Source: a virus | Reading direction: 5' to 3' (one strand) | Length of the DNA: 45,105 bases | Virus record (IMG/VR): IMGVR_UViG_3300047560_001508 | Span: 1 to 45,105 of that record | In this document: piece by piece, positions 28,513 through 39,025 of the stretch | Numbering within the stretch: position 1 is the stretch's first letter | Layout of the letters: each line of letters begins with the position of its first letter | The notes under the pieces: generated by a model | Told to the model about the DNA's origin: nothing | Database searches by the model: none | The model's input: the letters and a program-made list of their open reading frames with translations, nothing else | Translations under genes and position numbers: made by a program

Positions 28513-29115
28513 ATGACAACAGTAATCAATGAAGTAAACAACAAAACCTCAATCAAGTCAGCAGAGTTCGTAGAGTGGATTAAGTACGATCTTGCTACTG
28601 ACCAACCAACTCGCTACTATTTCAGCACAGCATACAAAGACGAAAACATCATTGTTGATGGTGTTAATCGTGTATTTGACAGCTTAGGTGGTCTAGTACA
28701 GATAGGCACACAGCAGCGAGATATTAAGGCTACGCAGTTTGAGACTAGTATTATCTTAATGGGTGTTGATCCAGAGAGTGTGTTTCTTGTAGTAGATAGA
28801 GCAACAAAAGGCAGCTCTATTCGTATTTGGCGTGGATTCTATGACGATAATCTAACTCTTACTAAGACTTATCTGCGCTTTACAGGCACAGTTACCAGCT
28901 ACACTACCGATGAAGAGTATAAGCTACAAGAAAACACAATGAACTTGGTTCTAAACTGTAGCGCTAACAAATACCTACTAGAAGGTATGTTTAGCGGCAG
29001 GAAAACAAACACAAATAGTTGGGCACAGAAACTACCAAGCGGAGTTACTGATACTGCTATGTCCCAAGTAGCCTCACTTAGCGGCACCGCCTTTGACTTT
29101 GGTAAAAAAGCATGA
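28513..29115 (+). CDS. Minor tail protein (L-like)
   Basis: This 200-residue protein has patterns of hub-connecting minor tail proteins: VEWIKYDLATDQPTRYYF, IKATQFETSIILMGVDPESV, then IRIWRGFYDDNLTLTKTYLR and FTGTVTSY. These resemble λ gpL-type or DUF2163-type proteins. The stop overlaps the next gene by ATGA. No Cys-rich iron-sulphur motif of λ gpL is seen. Confidence 0.65.
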   Translation: MTTVINEVNNKTSIKSAEFVEWIKYDLATDQPTRYYFSTAYKDENIIVDGVNRVFDSLGGLVQIGTQQRDIKATQFETSIILMGVDPESVFLVVDRATKGSSIRIWRGFYDDNLTLTKTYLRFTGTVTSYTTDEEYKLQENTMNLVLNCSANKYLLEGMFSGRKTNTNSWAQKLPSGVTDTAMSQVASLSGTAFDFGKKA

Positions 29116-29528
29116 TAACAGACGCCGTAAAATCAATCATCAAGGCAGACTACGAGAGAAATCACGGTGGTAGAGACTACTCTTTAGAAGAGTACACTAA
29201 CAATGTTAGTCGCTATCTTACTAATCTTGGTCGTGCCGTAATCAGTAGCAATGTTATTATTATCTGGGATCGTCTAACAACACAAGACATTGAGTTTCAC
29301 ACAATCAATGGTGGAACACCAGAGCAGCTGGTACACGAGGTAGTCAAACAGTTAGAGCTATGGAGTATAGATAACAAGTCAGCGTGTACCTACTACGATA
29401 ATCCTGATATCTCAGCGCTAGTAGAGCTACAATCATCACACTATCCACATCTTAAGTATACTATTAAAAAGGTTGACTTAGGTGAAGATATGACCTACTG
29501 TCTAACCTTTCACTTGGAGAACAAATAA
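29112..29528 (+). CDS. Tail-tip associated hypothetical protein
   Basis: This 138-residue protein is coupled on both sides (ATGA and TAATG). It starts MITDAVKSIIKADYERNHGG and lies where λ has gpK and gpI. No peptidase motif (JAMM or NlpC/P60) is present, so it is not a K homologue. Function unknown. Confidence 0.55.
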   Translation: MITDAVKSIIKADYERNHGGRDYSLEEYTNNVSRYLTNLGRAVISSNVIIIWDRLTTQDIEFHTINGGTPEQLVHEVVKQLELWSIDNKSACTYYDNPDISALVELQSSHYPHLKYTIKKVDLGEDMTYCLTFHLENK

Positions 29529-32500
29529 TGGGTGCCGTTAAGAAAGTTGCCAATGCTGTTGTTGGTACAGTAAAAGCCATTATTAGTAATCCGCTAACCG
29601 CTATCGCTGCGGTTGCTCTTGCTATCTACGCACCTGGACTTGGCTTACGCTTGCTAGGGTCAATGATTGTTAGTAGTATATTCGCACCAAAACCAGAAGA
29701 CCCTAAAGACGGTGCTAGTAACGCAGATCCAGGAAATCGACAGCAGCTACCACCTGCTACAGATAACAAACTACCTGTAGTATTTGGTACAGCATGGGCA
29801 TCACCAATCATTACTGATGCTAAGATATCAAGCGACAACCAAACCATGTGGTATGTTATGCCTATCTCTGAGGTTACGGATGGCGGTACTATTACCTTTG
29901 GTGATATGTACTGGGGTGACAAGAAGTGTAACTTTGGTACTGGAGCAGATGTTAACAAGGTTGTTAGTTTTACTGATGGTACTGGTGTAGTTGATACCAA
30001 AATTAATGACAATATGTGGGTATACTTCTACAATGATGGTAGTAGTAGCCCAACTCGTGGAACAACAGCAACTGCTATTGAGGTAATGAATCAGAGTGGT
30101 ATTCCAGAAGCACAGCGTTGGGATAGTACCAAGCGATACTACAAGACAGCATTTATTATTGTTAAGTTGGTGTATAGTCAAGATGATAACGTTACAGGCT
30201 TGTCTAAGGTTACCATTCAGACAATGAACACACAGACAGGACTAACCACTGGCTATCGACCAGGTGCTGCTATGTATGAGTATCTAACTAATAGTCGCTA
30301 CGGTGCTGGACTACCAGCTTCACAGGTCAACAAGGCAAGTTTTGATGCGCTTGATGTGTATGCTGATACTCAAATAACTTTTACTACCTACGACAATCAA
30401 ACATCCACTTTCAACAGATATCGTTTTGATGGTGTCTTAGATACATCTCGCTCAATCATGAGCAACCTACTAACAATGGCAGAGTGCTGTGATTCGTTTG
30501 TTCAGTTTAATGAAGGATTAGGGCAGTGGAGTATTATTGCTAATCGTCAGTATCTAAGCGATAGTTATCGCAATCGAGAAGCAACTGACGCAGAGAAATT
30601 ACAACTATTCCAGTTCACCGACAGCAATATTATTGGTGGTATCTCTATCACTCCGCTTGATATGAACAGCACACCAAACAGTCTTGAGGTAAGTTTCCCT
30701 AATACTACTATCAAAGACCAAGTTGATTTTGCCTATTCATACACAGGCGCTAACTTGCGTAATAAAAACGAGCCAGACAATCAGATTCGTGTTAGTTTAC
30801 CGTTCGTTAATAACAACGCTCGTGCTCAGTATGTTGCTAACAGAAAACTAGAGCAGTGTCGTGCTGACTTTATTATTGAGCTTACGGCAGACTACAGCGC
30901 TATTCAGGTTGATGCTGGCGATGTAGTGTGTGTAACATACGCACCCTTTGGTGGAACAGGACTAAGATGGGATTTGAAAGAATATCGTGTCTTACAAGTT
31001 CAAGAAAACACTGGTACTGATGGTACAGTTATCTGTAAGTTTCAGCTTAGTGAGTATACATACAAGGTATATGACGACAAGAGTATCAGAGAGTACACAC
31101 CACCACCTGCTAACCAAGTTACTGACCCTAATAACCTAACTAAGCCTCTAACACCAACAATCAGTAATATCATCTCAACTGCTGCTGCTCCGTCATTCCA
31201 AGTTAACTGCTTGACATCATCTACTGGTGTAACCTCAGCAATGGAGTTTTGGTACTCGACTACAAGTAACAACACCAACAATAGTTACAAGCTGTACGCA
31301 ACACAGTATCACAGTAGCAACAGCAACTACAAAACCAGTGATCCAGAGAGCACAACTGTTCTTGGATTACCACAAGGAACTTACTACTGGCGTGTTCGTG
31401 CCGTTGGTTTCCAAAAGAAGAGTGAGTTTAGTGATCCAGTATCAATCAACTGGAACCCAACAACGGTTGCTAGTGGAACAAGCGGAACTACCTTTGAGTG
31501 GAGTCCAACAGCACTATTCTGCCCTAGTGATAGCACAGGTACCGTTACAGTTATTGGACAAAAGGGCGCAGTTAGTCTTAAGATAGGAACAGAAACTGTG
31601 CCTGTGTGGACATACAGCGCAGTTGGAACACAGCCTAACAATACTTGGACGCTATCTGCGATAAACATATCATCAGGCATTACAGTCAGTGCTCCTATCT
31701 ATAGCACTGCTAGTAATAACATTGGCTTTACAGTAAACTCTCTAACTACGGATCAAGCAACCGTTACTATGGTAGGGTGTACCTACAAAAATAGTAGTGG
31801 GGCTATTACTTTATTACCAACTACAAGTATTCAAGTTACAAAAGTAAAGGCTGGTACTAAAGGCACAGATGGTGGTAGTGGTAGTCGTGGTATTGTCGCT
31901 CTAGCATATGTACCTGTTACATACAACCCTACTACTGCTACGGACTCATCACTAACTACTTCTTTCTGCTCAACAACAGGGTATAGTAATCCTATTGATG
32001 GTGATGGTGCCTACTTTGTAAACACAACTAGTGGGATAAGCAGTCCAAGAAAGTTCTATGGAGCATCTACTCCCCAATGGTCTGTTGCTGTGTTTACAGT
32101 TCCAGGCGAGTCAATATCAGCAAACAGCTTGGTTGGTGATCAGATCAAAGGTAATACTCTTACTGGCAACAAGATTGTTGGTAATACTATTACTGGTGAC
32201 AAAATATCTGGTGCCACAATCACTACTGACAAACTTGCTGCTAATATTATCACAGCAGACAAGATTGCCGCTAATGCTATTACTACAGACAAGCTGGCTG
32301 CTAACACAATCACCAGTGATAAGATTGTTGCTGCCTCTATCACTAGTGACAAACTTGCTGCCAACGTTCTTACAGCAGTAACTATTCAGGCTAACTCTAT
32401 CACTAGTAATATGATACAGGCAAACGCTATCACTACTGATAAGCTGGCTGCTAACGTTATTACCAGCGACAAGATTGCTGCTAACTCAATTACTAGCGTT

Positions 32501-34942
32501 AGTATCGTTGCTAATGCTATTACCAGCGACAAGATACTTGCTAACTCAATCACAACAGACAAGCTACAGGCAAGATCAGTTACAGCAGACAAGATTGCTG
32601 CTGGCGCTATCACTACCAACTCACTTGCCGCTAACCTGATTATCTCTGGTGATATCTACAGTAACAATACCGTTACTATTAACTCGATTACGCTAGGAGC
32701 AGCAACAACCGTAACTGTCGCACAAGGTTCATTCCCTACATGGAGTGGCAAGACACCACCTAAGGTAACTATCCCATATAACGCACCAAGTTCGTCTTGG
32801 ATTGGACAGGTGTTCTATGCTAAGGTTATTAGTGTTACTGAGATTGGCTTATTCCTTAATAGTGCCCTAACTATCCCATTTGCTTCACAAGCAACAACAC
32901 AGGTATGGACACCTAATCCAGCAAGCAAGCCGTACTTACAGTTCGTTCTTGGTGACAACAGTAGTCCAGGCTACTGGCTACAAGCTAACACAGGTAATGC
33001 TCGTTTTGGTGGAACCGTTAGTATTGGTAACTCACTGTATGTAGACAACTTGATTGAAGCTGGCGCACTGATTGCTAATAGTGTTACTACAAGTATGCTT
33101 GCTATTGGTACTGCTCAGCAGAGCCGTAGTAATCAAGACGATCCTGCTATTGCTATCGCTCCATACTATAACTGGGGAACTGCTAGCCCTATGTGGCCAG
33201 CAAACACACGCTCAATCATACCAGCAGGCGGCGTTACAATCAATACTACAACCGATGGTGATGTTACAGGTAATACCATGTATACAGAAGGTCCACGAAT
33301 TGAAGTTCAGATTTCTTGTAGTATTGTTGCTGAAGGTAACGCTAACACTACCTACAACTTTGTAGAAGTATGGAAGAGTAAGCCAAGCTCATACTACGGT
33401 AAACGAGTTTTAAGCGTTAAGCACAGTTATGATGTTGGAACATACAACGGCTCCATTCCCATTAGTACTACAAACGCAAATACTGCTAATCCAGTAGTTA
33501 CTGCTGTTGGAACAGGTGGGCTTGACTACATCAGTTACGATGGCGGCGTTACTTGGTCTCAGTATCGTAATGACACAGATAACGTTACTATGAACAGCCA
33601 TGTTACACTCTTAGCAGACTCAACATACACAACTAATGGTACTGGTCTTGTTATGGGTGGTGACTATGTTGGTCCATCTCAGAAGATTGAGACTCACGGG
33701 TACATCGGCGCAGTCAATGCTGGTGCTCGTAGACAGTCTAAGGATCCAAATTTTAGACCTATCTGGTGGAATCCAAGTCAGTCATTATGGAACCCCGTCA
33801 CAAATTCTGTGTATCCATCGTTTAGTATTTCGGACGCAAAACAGCCAACTATAAATGATATTCAAGTAGCAGTCAATCCAGGAGGTCGCACTCTGTACAA
33901 TAAGTTCTCCAGTAGTCCTTCCGCATATCATCTTTACTATTCTGTAGGTGATGCGGGAACTATCTTTGCTACATATAGAACTGGTATGCTTAGCCCTGAC
34001 AATTATGGCGACGAGTCTACTAGTGTGCTGTACAACTACTATGGTAGTGCGAAAACTAGAAAAGAAAACAGCAATACGCTACAACCACTTCGTGGTGTGT
34101 ACAGTAACGCACTTGATAACCTTAGAAACTATACAGTTGTTGTTGTCGGTCACTCATGTACTATTCTTGTTAGCAGTAAGAATGCTGACTTTGAGCCATC
34201 ATACTCCACTCCGTTTATTCAATGGACACAAAAGCGCATATATGTAAAAGACGCTAACGGTAATGATACAACAACACCACTACTAAACGACTTATACAGT
34301 GTCGCTGGCGATAACAAGATAAACTCTAGCTCATGTCGCTGGGTTGCTGTTGGTAAAGGCGGTTTTATTGTAGTATCTACAGACAACGGTGCTAACTGGA
34401 CACAAGTAACAAGCCCTACTACACAGAACCTAAACCAAGTTCGCTATCACAGAAACAGCGCAACTCAGTCAGCAGGTCGTTGGGTCGCTGTTGGAGATAA
34501 TGGAACTATCATTACTGCTCGTGACGATAATATTACCTCTTGGTCTGTAGTCGCAAGTCCAACAACACGACACCTAAACACCATCGACGCCGTACCTGTA
34601 TGGAATCGCTGGAGCGTTGGTGGTGATAGTATCATCCTTACAGCACAAGAAGTAGCATACCAAGTACCAACCTTTACGATTACCAACCTGAACTTTGGTG
34701 CTGACGAGAGTTTTGACTACCAGCGTATTTGGTATCGTGGCAGTAATATTCTTGTAAACGACACCTCAGCGACTACAACTACACAGCAGATTCTGAACGG
34801 TGAGTCAATTACAGCAACTATTATTGACCATGACTACAAGAAGGACACTACTGTTACCTACTGGTTAGTTCTAGGTAATCTTAAAGGCGCTCGTATCTGG
34901 ACTGGTGGTCCATTCATTATGGTCACAGAGTACAAGCGATAA
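29528..34942 (+). CDS. Tail tip/host-specificity protein (J-like)
   Basis: This 1804-residue protein has an N-terminal hydrophobic segment (LTAIAAVALAIYAPGLGLRL), then LPVVFGTAWASPIITDAKI. These are typical of λ J-like tips, followed by the conserved hub region. Fibronectin-like beta domains lie at about residues 540-700. Residues about 864-1037 are many copies of AITTDKLAAN-type 11-residue repeats, likely a trimeric stalk. The C-terminal end has RWVAVGKGGFIVVSTDNG and RWVAVGDNGTIITARDD, two clear propeller-like BNR repeats plus weaker ones. It contacts the host and closes the tail. The stop precedes a late box. Confidence 0.8.
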   Translation: MGAVKKVANAVVGTVKAIISNPLTAIAAVALAIYAPGLGLRLLGSMIVSSIFAPKPEDPKDGASNADPGNRQQLPPATDNKLPVVFGTAWASPIITDAKISSDNQTMWYVMPISEVTDGGTITFGDMYWGDKKCNFGTGADVNKVVSFTDGTGVVDTKINDNMWVYFYNDGSSSPTRGTTATAIEVMNQSGIPEAQRWDSTKRYYKTAFIIVKLVYSQDDNVTGLSKVTIQTMNTQTGLTTGYRPGAAMYEYLTNSRYGAGLPASQVNKASFDALDVYADTQITFTTYDNQTSTFNRYRFDGVLDTSRSIMSNLLTMAECCDSFVQFNEGLGQWSIIANRQYLSDSYRNREATDAEKLQLFQFTDSNIIGGISITPLDMNSTPNSLEVSFPNTTIKDQVDFAYSYTGANLRNKNEPDNQIRVSLPFVNNNARAQYVANRKLEQCRADFIIELTADYSAIQVDAGDVVCVTYAPFGGTGLRWDLKEYRVLQVQENTGTDGTVICKFQLSEYTYKVYDDKSIREYTPPPANQVTDPNNLTKPLTPTISNIISTAAAPSFQVNCLTSSTGVTSAMEFWYSTTSNNTNNSYKLYATQYHSSNSNYKTSDPESTTVLGLPQGTYYWRVRAVGFQKKSEFSDPVSINWNPTTVASGTSGTTFEWSPTALFCPSDSTGTVTVIGQKGAVSLKIGTETVPVWTYSAVGTQPNNTWTLSAINISSGITVSAPIYSTASNNIGFTVNSLTTDQATVTMVGCTYKNSSGAITLLPTTSIQVTKVKAGTKGTDGGSGSRGIVALAYVPVTYNPTTATDSSLTTSFCSTTGYSNPIDGDGAYFVNTTSGISSPRKFYGASTPQWSVAVFTVPGESISANSLVGDQIKGNTLTGNKIVGNTITGDKISGATITTDKLAANIITADKIAANAITTDKLAANTITSDKIVAASITSDKLAANVLTAVTIQANSITSNMIQANAITTDKLAANVITSDKIAANSITSVSIVANAITSDKILANSITTDKLQARSVTADKIAAGAITTNSLAANLIISGDIYSNNTVTINSITLGAATTVTVAQGSFPTWSGKTPPKVTIPYNAPSSSWIGQVFYAKVISVTEIGLFLNSALTIPFASQATTQVWTPNPASKPYLQFVLGDNSSPGYWLQANTGNARFGGTVSIGNSLYVDNLIEAGALIANSVTTSMLAIGTAQQSRSNQDDPAIAIAPYYNWGTASPMWPANTRSIIPAGGVTINTTTDGDVTGNTMYTEGPRIEVQISCSIVAEGNANTTYNFVEVWKSKPSSYYGKRVLSVKHSYDVGTYNGSIPISTTNANTANPVVTAVGTGGLDYISYDGGVTWSQYRNDTDNVTMNSHVTLLADSTYTTNGTGLVMGGDYVGPSQKIETHGYIGAVNAGARRQSKDPNFRPIWWNPSQSLWNPVTNSVYPSFSISDAKQPTINDIQVAVNPGGRTLYNKFSSSPSAYHLYYSVGDAGTIFATYRTGMLSPDNYGDESTSVLYNYYGSAKTRKENSNTLQPLRGVYSNALDNLRNYTVVVVGHSCTILVSSKNADFEPSYSTPFIQWTQKRIYVKDANGNDTTTPLLNDLYSVAGDNKINSSSCRWVAVGKGGFIVVSTDNGANWTQVTSPTTQNLNQVRYHRNSATQSAGRWVAVGDNGTIITARDDNITSWSVVASPTTRHLNTIDAVPVWNRWSVGGDSIILTAQEVAYQVPTFTITNLNFGADESFDYQRIWYRGSNILVNDTSATTTTQQILNGESITATIIDHDYKKDTTVTYWLVLGNLKGARIWTGGPFIMVTEYKR
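32150..32640 (+). repeat. Tandem coding repeats of the tail-tip stalk
   Basis: Repeating 33-base units encode I-T-[TS]-D-K-[LI]-A-A-N plus variable residues, about 14 times. Codons vary between copies, so selection keeps the protein pattern. Such repeats are common in phage J-like proteins and fibres. Confidence 0.8.
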
Positions 34943-34954
34943 AACAATCACAAG

Positions 34955-35029
34955 CTACGGTCTTTTTTCAAACTATGATAAATATTAGTATGAGTAGACC
35001 GTAGTCCCCTCAAATCGAGCCGTAGCTCG
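34955..35029 (+). promoter_or_regulatory. Late-promoter region with inverted repeats before the fibre genes
   Basis: A GATAAATA box (34977-34984) lies in the loop of a perfect 9-bp inverted repeat CTACGGTCT/AGACCGTAG (34955-34963 with 34996-35004). An ATG 6 bases after the box opens a four-codon frame (34990-35004). A CGAGC-CGTA-GCTCG hairpin (35016-35029) precedes GGAAAGG, the ribosome binding site of the gene at 35042. Confidence 0.65.
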
Positions 35030-35041
35030 GAAAGGCATCCA

Positions 35042-35512
35042 ATGAGTTTAAAACTCAGCAACTTTAAAAAGCATATTGTCGGTGGCGTAGAGATCTCAAT
35101 GATCGAGATCCGCTTAGGCGAACAGTATGTTTTACCTGTAAGCATCACAAACAGCGATGGCTCACCAGTTGACCTTACCAACTGGACTTTCACAGTAACT
35201 ACCGATCTATACACAGCAACTACCTCTTACAGCGGTGATGGCTCACTAGCGTCTATCTCATCATTTACAGACCAAGGCAGTGTTGGTACCTCATATAGTG
35301 GTCTTGAGATCACTAATGTTACCCCACTTGCCGGAACAGCCTACTTAACTATTCCCGCTGGAGTCAACCCTAATCCTAGCTCCCTTGTCACCGCTGATGG
35401 CGACAACACTATGCTTAACATTATTACAATCAAGTGCCAGTATCCAAGCGCAATCTCAGGTTTTAATAATGTACGCAAACTGCTAGTTGGTATTGTTGTG
35501 AGGTTCGGATAA
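35042..35512 (+). CDS. Baseplate/fibre-attachment beta protein
   Basis: This 156-residue protein contains RLGEQYVLPVSITNSDGSPV and DLTNWTFTVTTDLY, the pattern of BppU-like N-terminal or Ig-like domains that begin fibre operons. A related layout occurs in the gene at 39026. It may link fibres to the tail tip. The next gene overlaps its stop as TAATG. Good ribosome binding site GGAAAGG. Confidence 0.6.
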   Translation: MSLKLSNFKKHIVGGVEISMIEIRLGEQYVLPVSITNSDGSPVDLTNWTFTVTTDLYTATTSYSGDGSLASISSFTDQGSVGTSYSGLEITNVTPLAGTAYLTIPAGVNPNPSSLVTADGDNTMLNIITIKCQYPSAISGFNNVRKLLVGIVVRFG

Positions 35513-38500
35513 TGAGCGACATTAATTTCTCTCTAGGCGTCTCTGAAGGCGTACAAGCTAATCTTACTATTACCGATAACATGTCGGTAAACTTTGTGTT
35601 AGGCGAGTTTAACACTAATAGTGTTGTTGCTGGTAATGTTGGTGAGATACAATACAAAGGCTCTACCAATGACTTTGCTGCTTCACCTAATCTAACATAC
35701 GCAAACGGAGTCGTAACTGCTGGTAATCTTACTGTCAGCGGTAAGTCTACTCTAGGAAACATTGGTAATATCTCTATCACTGGCGGCACCGTTGGTCAGT
35801 TTATTAAAACAGATGGCGCTGGTAATCTATCATTCACAAGTGCTACAACAGCAGCTGGCGGCAGCAACTCACAAGTACAGTTCAACAGCAACGGTGCTTT
35901 TGAAGGTAGCAATGCCCTAACTTTCTCATCATCAAGCAATACCCTAACAGCAACTAACTTCGCTGGTAATGGTGCCGGTCTCTCTGGATTAGCAGCAGCA
36001 AATATCTCTGGTAGTGCTAACCTAACTGGACTTATTGTTACTGGAACAAGTGTTCTAGGTGATATCACTAACGTTCGTGTTACTGGTGGAACTAATGGTC
36101 AAGTGTTACGCACAGACGGTACTGGCAACTTATCTTGGGGTACAGGCTCAACAGGCAATATTGGCGCAACAAACCTAGATGGTAACGCTAACACTTATCT
36201 AGCTGGTGACGGCACATGGAAGACATATGCTACTGGCAACATCATCTCTACCAACCTAAACGGTAACGCACAAGAGATTCTAACTGGCGCTGGCACATAC
36301 ATCGCAGCAGCAAATACTGGTGCTACTGGCAATATTGCGGTACTAAACCTAAGCGGTAATGCTAACACATATCTAGACGGTAGTGGTAACTGGACTACCT
36401 TAGTCATCCCTAATATCGGCAACATTGCTAACCTAAGCTTAAGCGGTAACGCTAACACATATCTAGATGGCAGCGGTAACTGGACTGCTATTACACTTGA
36501 CCCAACACGCATTGTAAATGGTAATAGTAATGTTAGTATCACCAGCAATGGTGGTAATGTGACGGTTGGTATCAACGGTACCGCTAACATTGTACAAATA
36601 CACGAGGGTGGAGTAGCTGTTGATGGCTACCTAGAGACAACTAGTCGTGTATACCCAGAGAGCTTAGAAGTAGTGAACATCGCTAACCTAATCATTCCTG
36701 GCGGTAATAGCGGTGAGGTATTAAGCACCAACGGAACTGGTGTCTTATCTTGGAAGGCAGTAGCAAATGGAAACATTGGTGCTGTTAGTTTAACAGGAAA
36801 CAGTGGACAAGTGCTGTTAGGTAATGGCACATGGAGTACCTATCGCAGTGGCAATATCGGCGATATCAATCTAACTGTCGCATCTAATACTGCTACTTCT
36901 AGCGTTCTATCAGCCAACGGTGCTTGGACAGCCTTAGGCAATCTATCATCTAGTAATCTAAGTGGTAACGCAGCACAGTATCTAGCTGGCGATGGTACTT
37001 GGAAGGCTTCACCTACTGGCAACATTGTTTCTACTAACCTAGACGGCAACGCTAGTAATGTCTTGCTAGGCAATGGTGTGTTTAGCAGTTTTGATGGTAT
37101 CTTGGCTAACAACACAGGTAACATCACTGCTAATGTTGTTACAGCAAATGCCGTACAGCTACAAGATACTACCGAACCAAACAGTACTATCACTATTACT
37201 GCTAATAGTAATGGAACAACCTACACACTAACCTTGCCTATCACTGGCGGTACTGCTGGACAAGCACTATTCACTGGCGGTAACGGACAACTATACTGGG
37301 GTACTGCTGGTGCTAGTGGTAATACTGAGACCATTGTTGATACCTTCTTTACTGGAACTACAGCTACAAGTCTCACCAACACTGACGAGATTGTTACTTG
37401 GACTTTTGATAATACCTACTCTCCATCAGCCGCACAGTTTGGTAGTTTCTCTAACAGCACTCCTAACTATGTCACATACAATATTGGTAGTGGCTATGGT
37501 AGTAATACTGTATATCTTGGCGCTGTGTATAATAACACAACTATTGTTATTCGCAAAACCACTGATGGCGCAAACTGGGAAGGCGTAAGTGCTGCTACAA
37601 GAAACTATACAATGAGTGGCGATGGTACTAGTGCTATGGTTAGAAATGGTAACAATCTTGCTTTCTTTACCATAGAGAATCTAAATGGCGGATCCCCACA
37701 GCCTAAAGTTACCAACATTAATCTGTCTACTGGAAATATTACTTACGGCAGTATTGGTAGTGCTGTCTCTTCTGTACAGTTTTACTCTATGGGCTCTGTC
37801 GGTAGCAGTGGGTATCTACTTAGTAGATACTTTGCGTCAGGAGCAGGGCAGTATACTTCTACTATTACTAAACTTAACAACACTGGTGATCTAAGTCTAG
37901 GAACTACAGTGTTCTCTCTTACTGGTAGTCAGGCTCACTTTATTAGACCCGACTATGTATACTTTGCTGCGGGCGCAGACGGCTACAAGTATTTTATATG
38001 TATGGCATATGACCCTGACGCCATACCTGCTGGATACAGTATTAGGTCAAGTAACACAGAGAATAATTTTGTTGTAAGAACTACTCCTGGTATATCAAGC
38101 TACACAAGAATGTGTGCTAGCCCAACTGCTATGCTGCTGTCGGCTTCCTATACAACAGACCCTGGAGTAAGATATTTGTTTAGATCTACAAATGGAGTAG
38201 ACTGGTCTGGGGTTAGACCGTTTGATGTAAATCATATTGTGTGGGACGGAACACGCTTTATTATTGATGGAACTGATGGTGTTAATCTTGGTCTATTTAC
38301 AAGCCCAGACGGACTAACATGGACATATGCTTCTTCTAGAAGAATGTCACCAGACACACAAGGTAGTGACTGTATTGCGGCAACAGAGACCATTGAGGTT
38401 CTTGGTAGCACCGAAGTTACTGGCGCATCATACGCACCAAAAATACAACAAACAAGCTACAGTATTGTCCTACCAGCACACGCATCATACTCACAGCAGA

Positions 38501-39024
38501 CACTAACCTACACACCTACGCTTGGTGCTTCTACAGATATACAAGCACAGACACTAGGTAATCTAGTAATAGCCGCAAGACCTACTTACACTGCCAGCTA
38601 CCCATCAACTGGCGTAGTTACCGTAGACACAAACAGTGGAGGTGCTATCGCTGATGTCAGTCAAATACAAAACGGTATGGCACCTACTGGAAACTTATCA
38701 CTAAGTATCACACAAGGCACAAGTGTTGCTGCTTCTACTAGAGATACAGTTATCTTTGTTGATCAGGGAAGTGGCTCTACCTACACATACTCACCTGCTT
38801 ACAGTGAGTCCTTATCTACACTTGTAAATAATGTGGTTGCTGGCGAGACACTAAGTAATTGGAGCGCAGGTGTACAGAGTGCTACTGCTAGTAACGCTAC
38901 TGCTCGCTGGACAAAGACCTCAAGCGGATACAGCGCACCAGACAAACGAATTGCCGTCACAGTGTCTCCAGGCACAAGTAGTACCTTAGCAGTTGCTACC
39001 TACACAATTAACACAGGATCATAA
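35512..39024 (+). CDS. Tail fibre protein 1
   Basis: The 1170-residue protein is made of Gly/Asn/Thr-rich repeats with the pattern LSGNANTYLDGSGNWT and GGTxGQxLxTDGxGNLSW, typical of trimeric beta fibres. NIVQIHEGGVAVDGYLETTS and SRVYPESLEVVNIANLIIPG at about residues 357-405 recur almost unchanged in fibre 3 (43416). The C-terminal 550 residues hold BNR-like strands (FTSPDGLTWTYAS). It is probably a receptor-binding fibre. Confidence 0.8.
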   Translation: MSDINFSLGVSEGVQANLTITDNMSVNFVLGEFNTNSVVAGNVGEIQYKGSTNDFAASPNLTYANGVVTAGNLTVSGKSTLGNIGNISITGGTVGQFIKTDGAGNLSFTSATTAAGGSNSQVQFNSNGAFEGSNALTFSSSSNTLTATNFAGNGAGLSGLAAANISGSANLTGLIVTGTSVLGDITNVRVTGGTNGQVLRTDGTGNLSWGTGSTGNIGATNLDGNANTYLAGDGTWKTYATGNIISTNLNGNAQEILTGAGTYIAAANTGATGNIAVLNLSGNANTYLDGSGNWTTLVIPNIGNIANLSLSGNANTYLDGSGNWTAITLDPTRIVNGNSNVSITSNGGNVTVGINGTANIVQIHEGGVAVDGYLETTSRVYPESLEVVNIANLIIPGGNSGEVLSTNGTGVLSWKAVANGNIGAVSLTGNSGQVLLGNGTWSTYRSGNIGDINLTVASNTATSSVLSANGAWTALGNLSSSNLSGNAAQYLAGDGTWKASPTGNIVSTNLDGNASNVLLGNGVFSSFDGILANNTGNITANVVTANAVQLQDTTEPNSTITITANSNGTTYTLTLPITGGTAGQALFTGGNGQLYWGTAGASGNTETIVDTFFTGTTATSLTNTDEIVTWTFDNTYSPSAAQFGSFSNSTPNYVTYNIGSGYGSNTVYLGAVYNNTTIVIRKTTDGANWEGVSAATRNYTMSGDGTSAMVRNGNNLAFFTIENLNGGSPQPKVTNINLSTGNITYGSIGSAVSSVQFYSMGSVGSSGYLLSRYFASGAGQYTSTITKLNNTGDLSLGTTVFSLTGSQAHFIRPDYVYFAAGADGYKYFICMAYDPDAIPAGYSIRSSNTENNFVVRTTPGISSYTRMCASPTAMLLSASYTTDPGVRYLFRSTNGVDWSGVRPFDVNHIVWDGTRFIIDGTDGVNLGLFTSPDGLTWTYASSRRMSPDTQGSDCIAATETIEVLGSTEVTGASYAPKIQQTSYSIVLPAHASYSQQTLTYTPTLGASTDIQAQTLGNLVIAARPTYTASYPSTGVVTVDTNSGGAIADVSQIQNGMAPTGNLSLSITQGTSVAASTRDTVIFVDQGSGSTYTYSPAYSESLSTLVNNVVAGETLSNWSAGVQSATASNATARWTKTSSGYSAPDKRIAVTVSPGTSSTLAVATYTINTGS

Positions 39025-39025
39025 T

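Noticed and set aside
32058-32381. Alternative-frame Leu-rich open frame in the tail-tip repeats
   Set aside because: It is a by-product of the 33-base coding repeats read in another frame.
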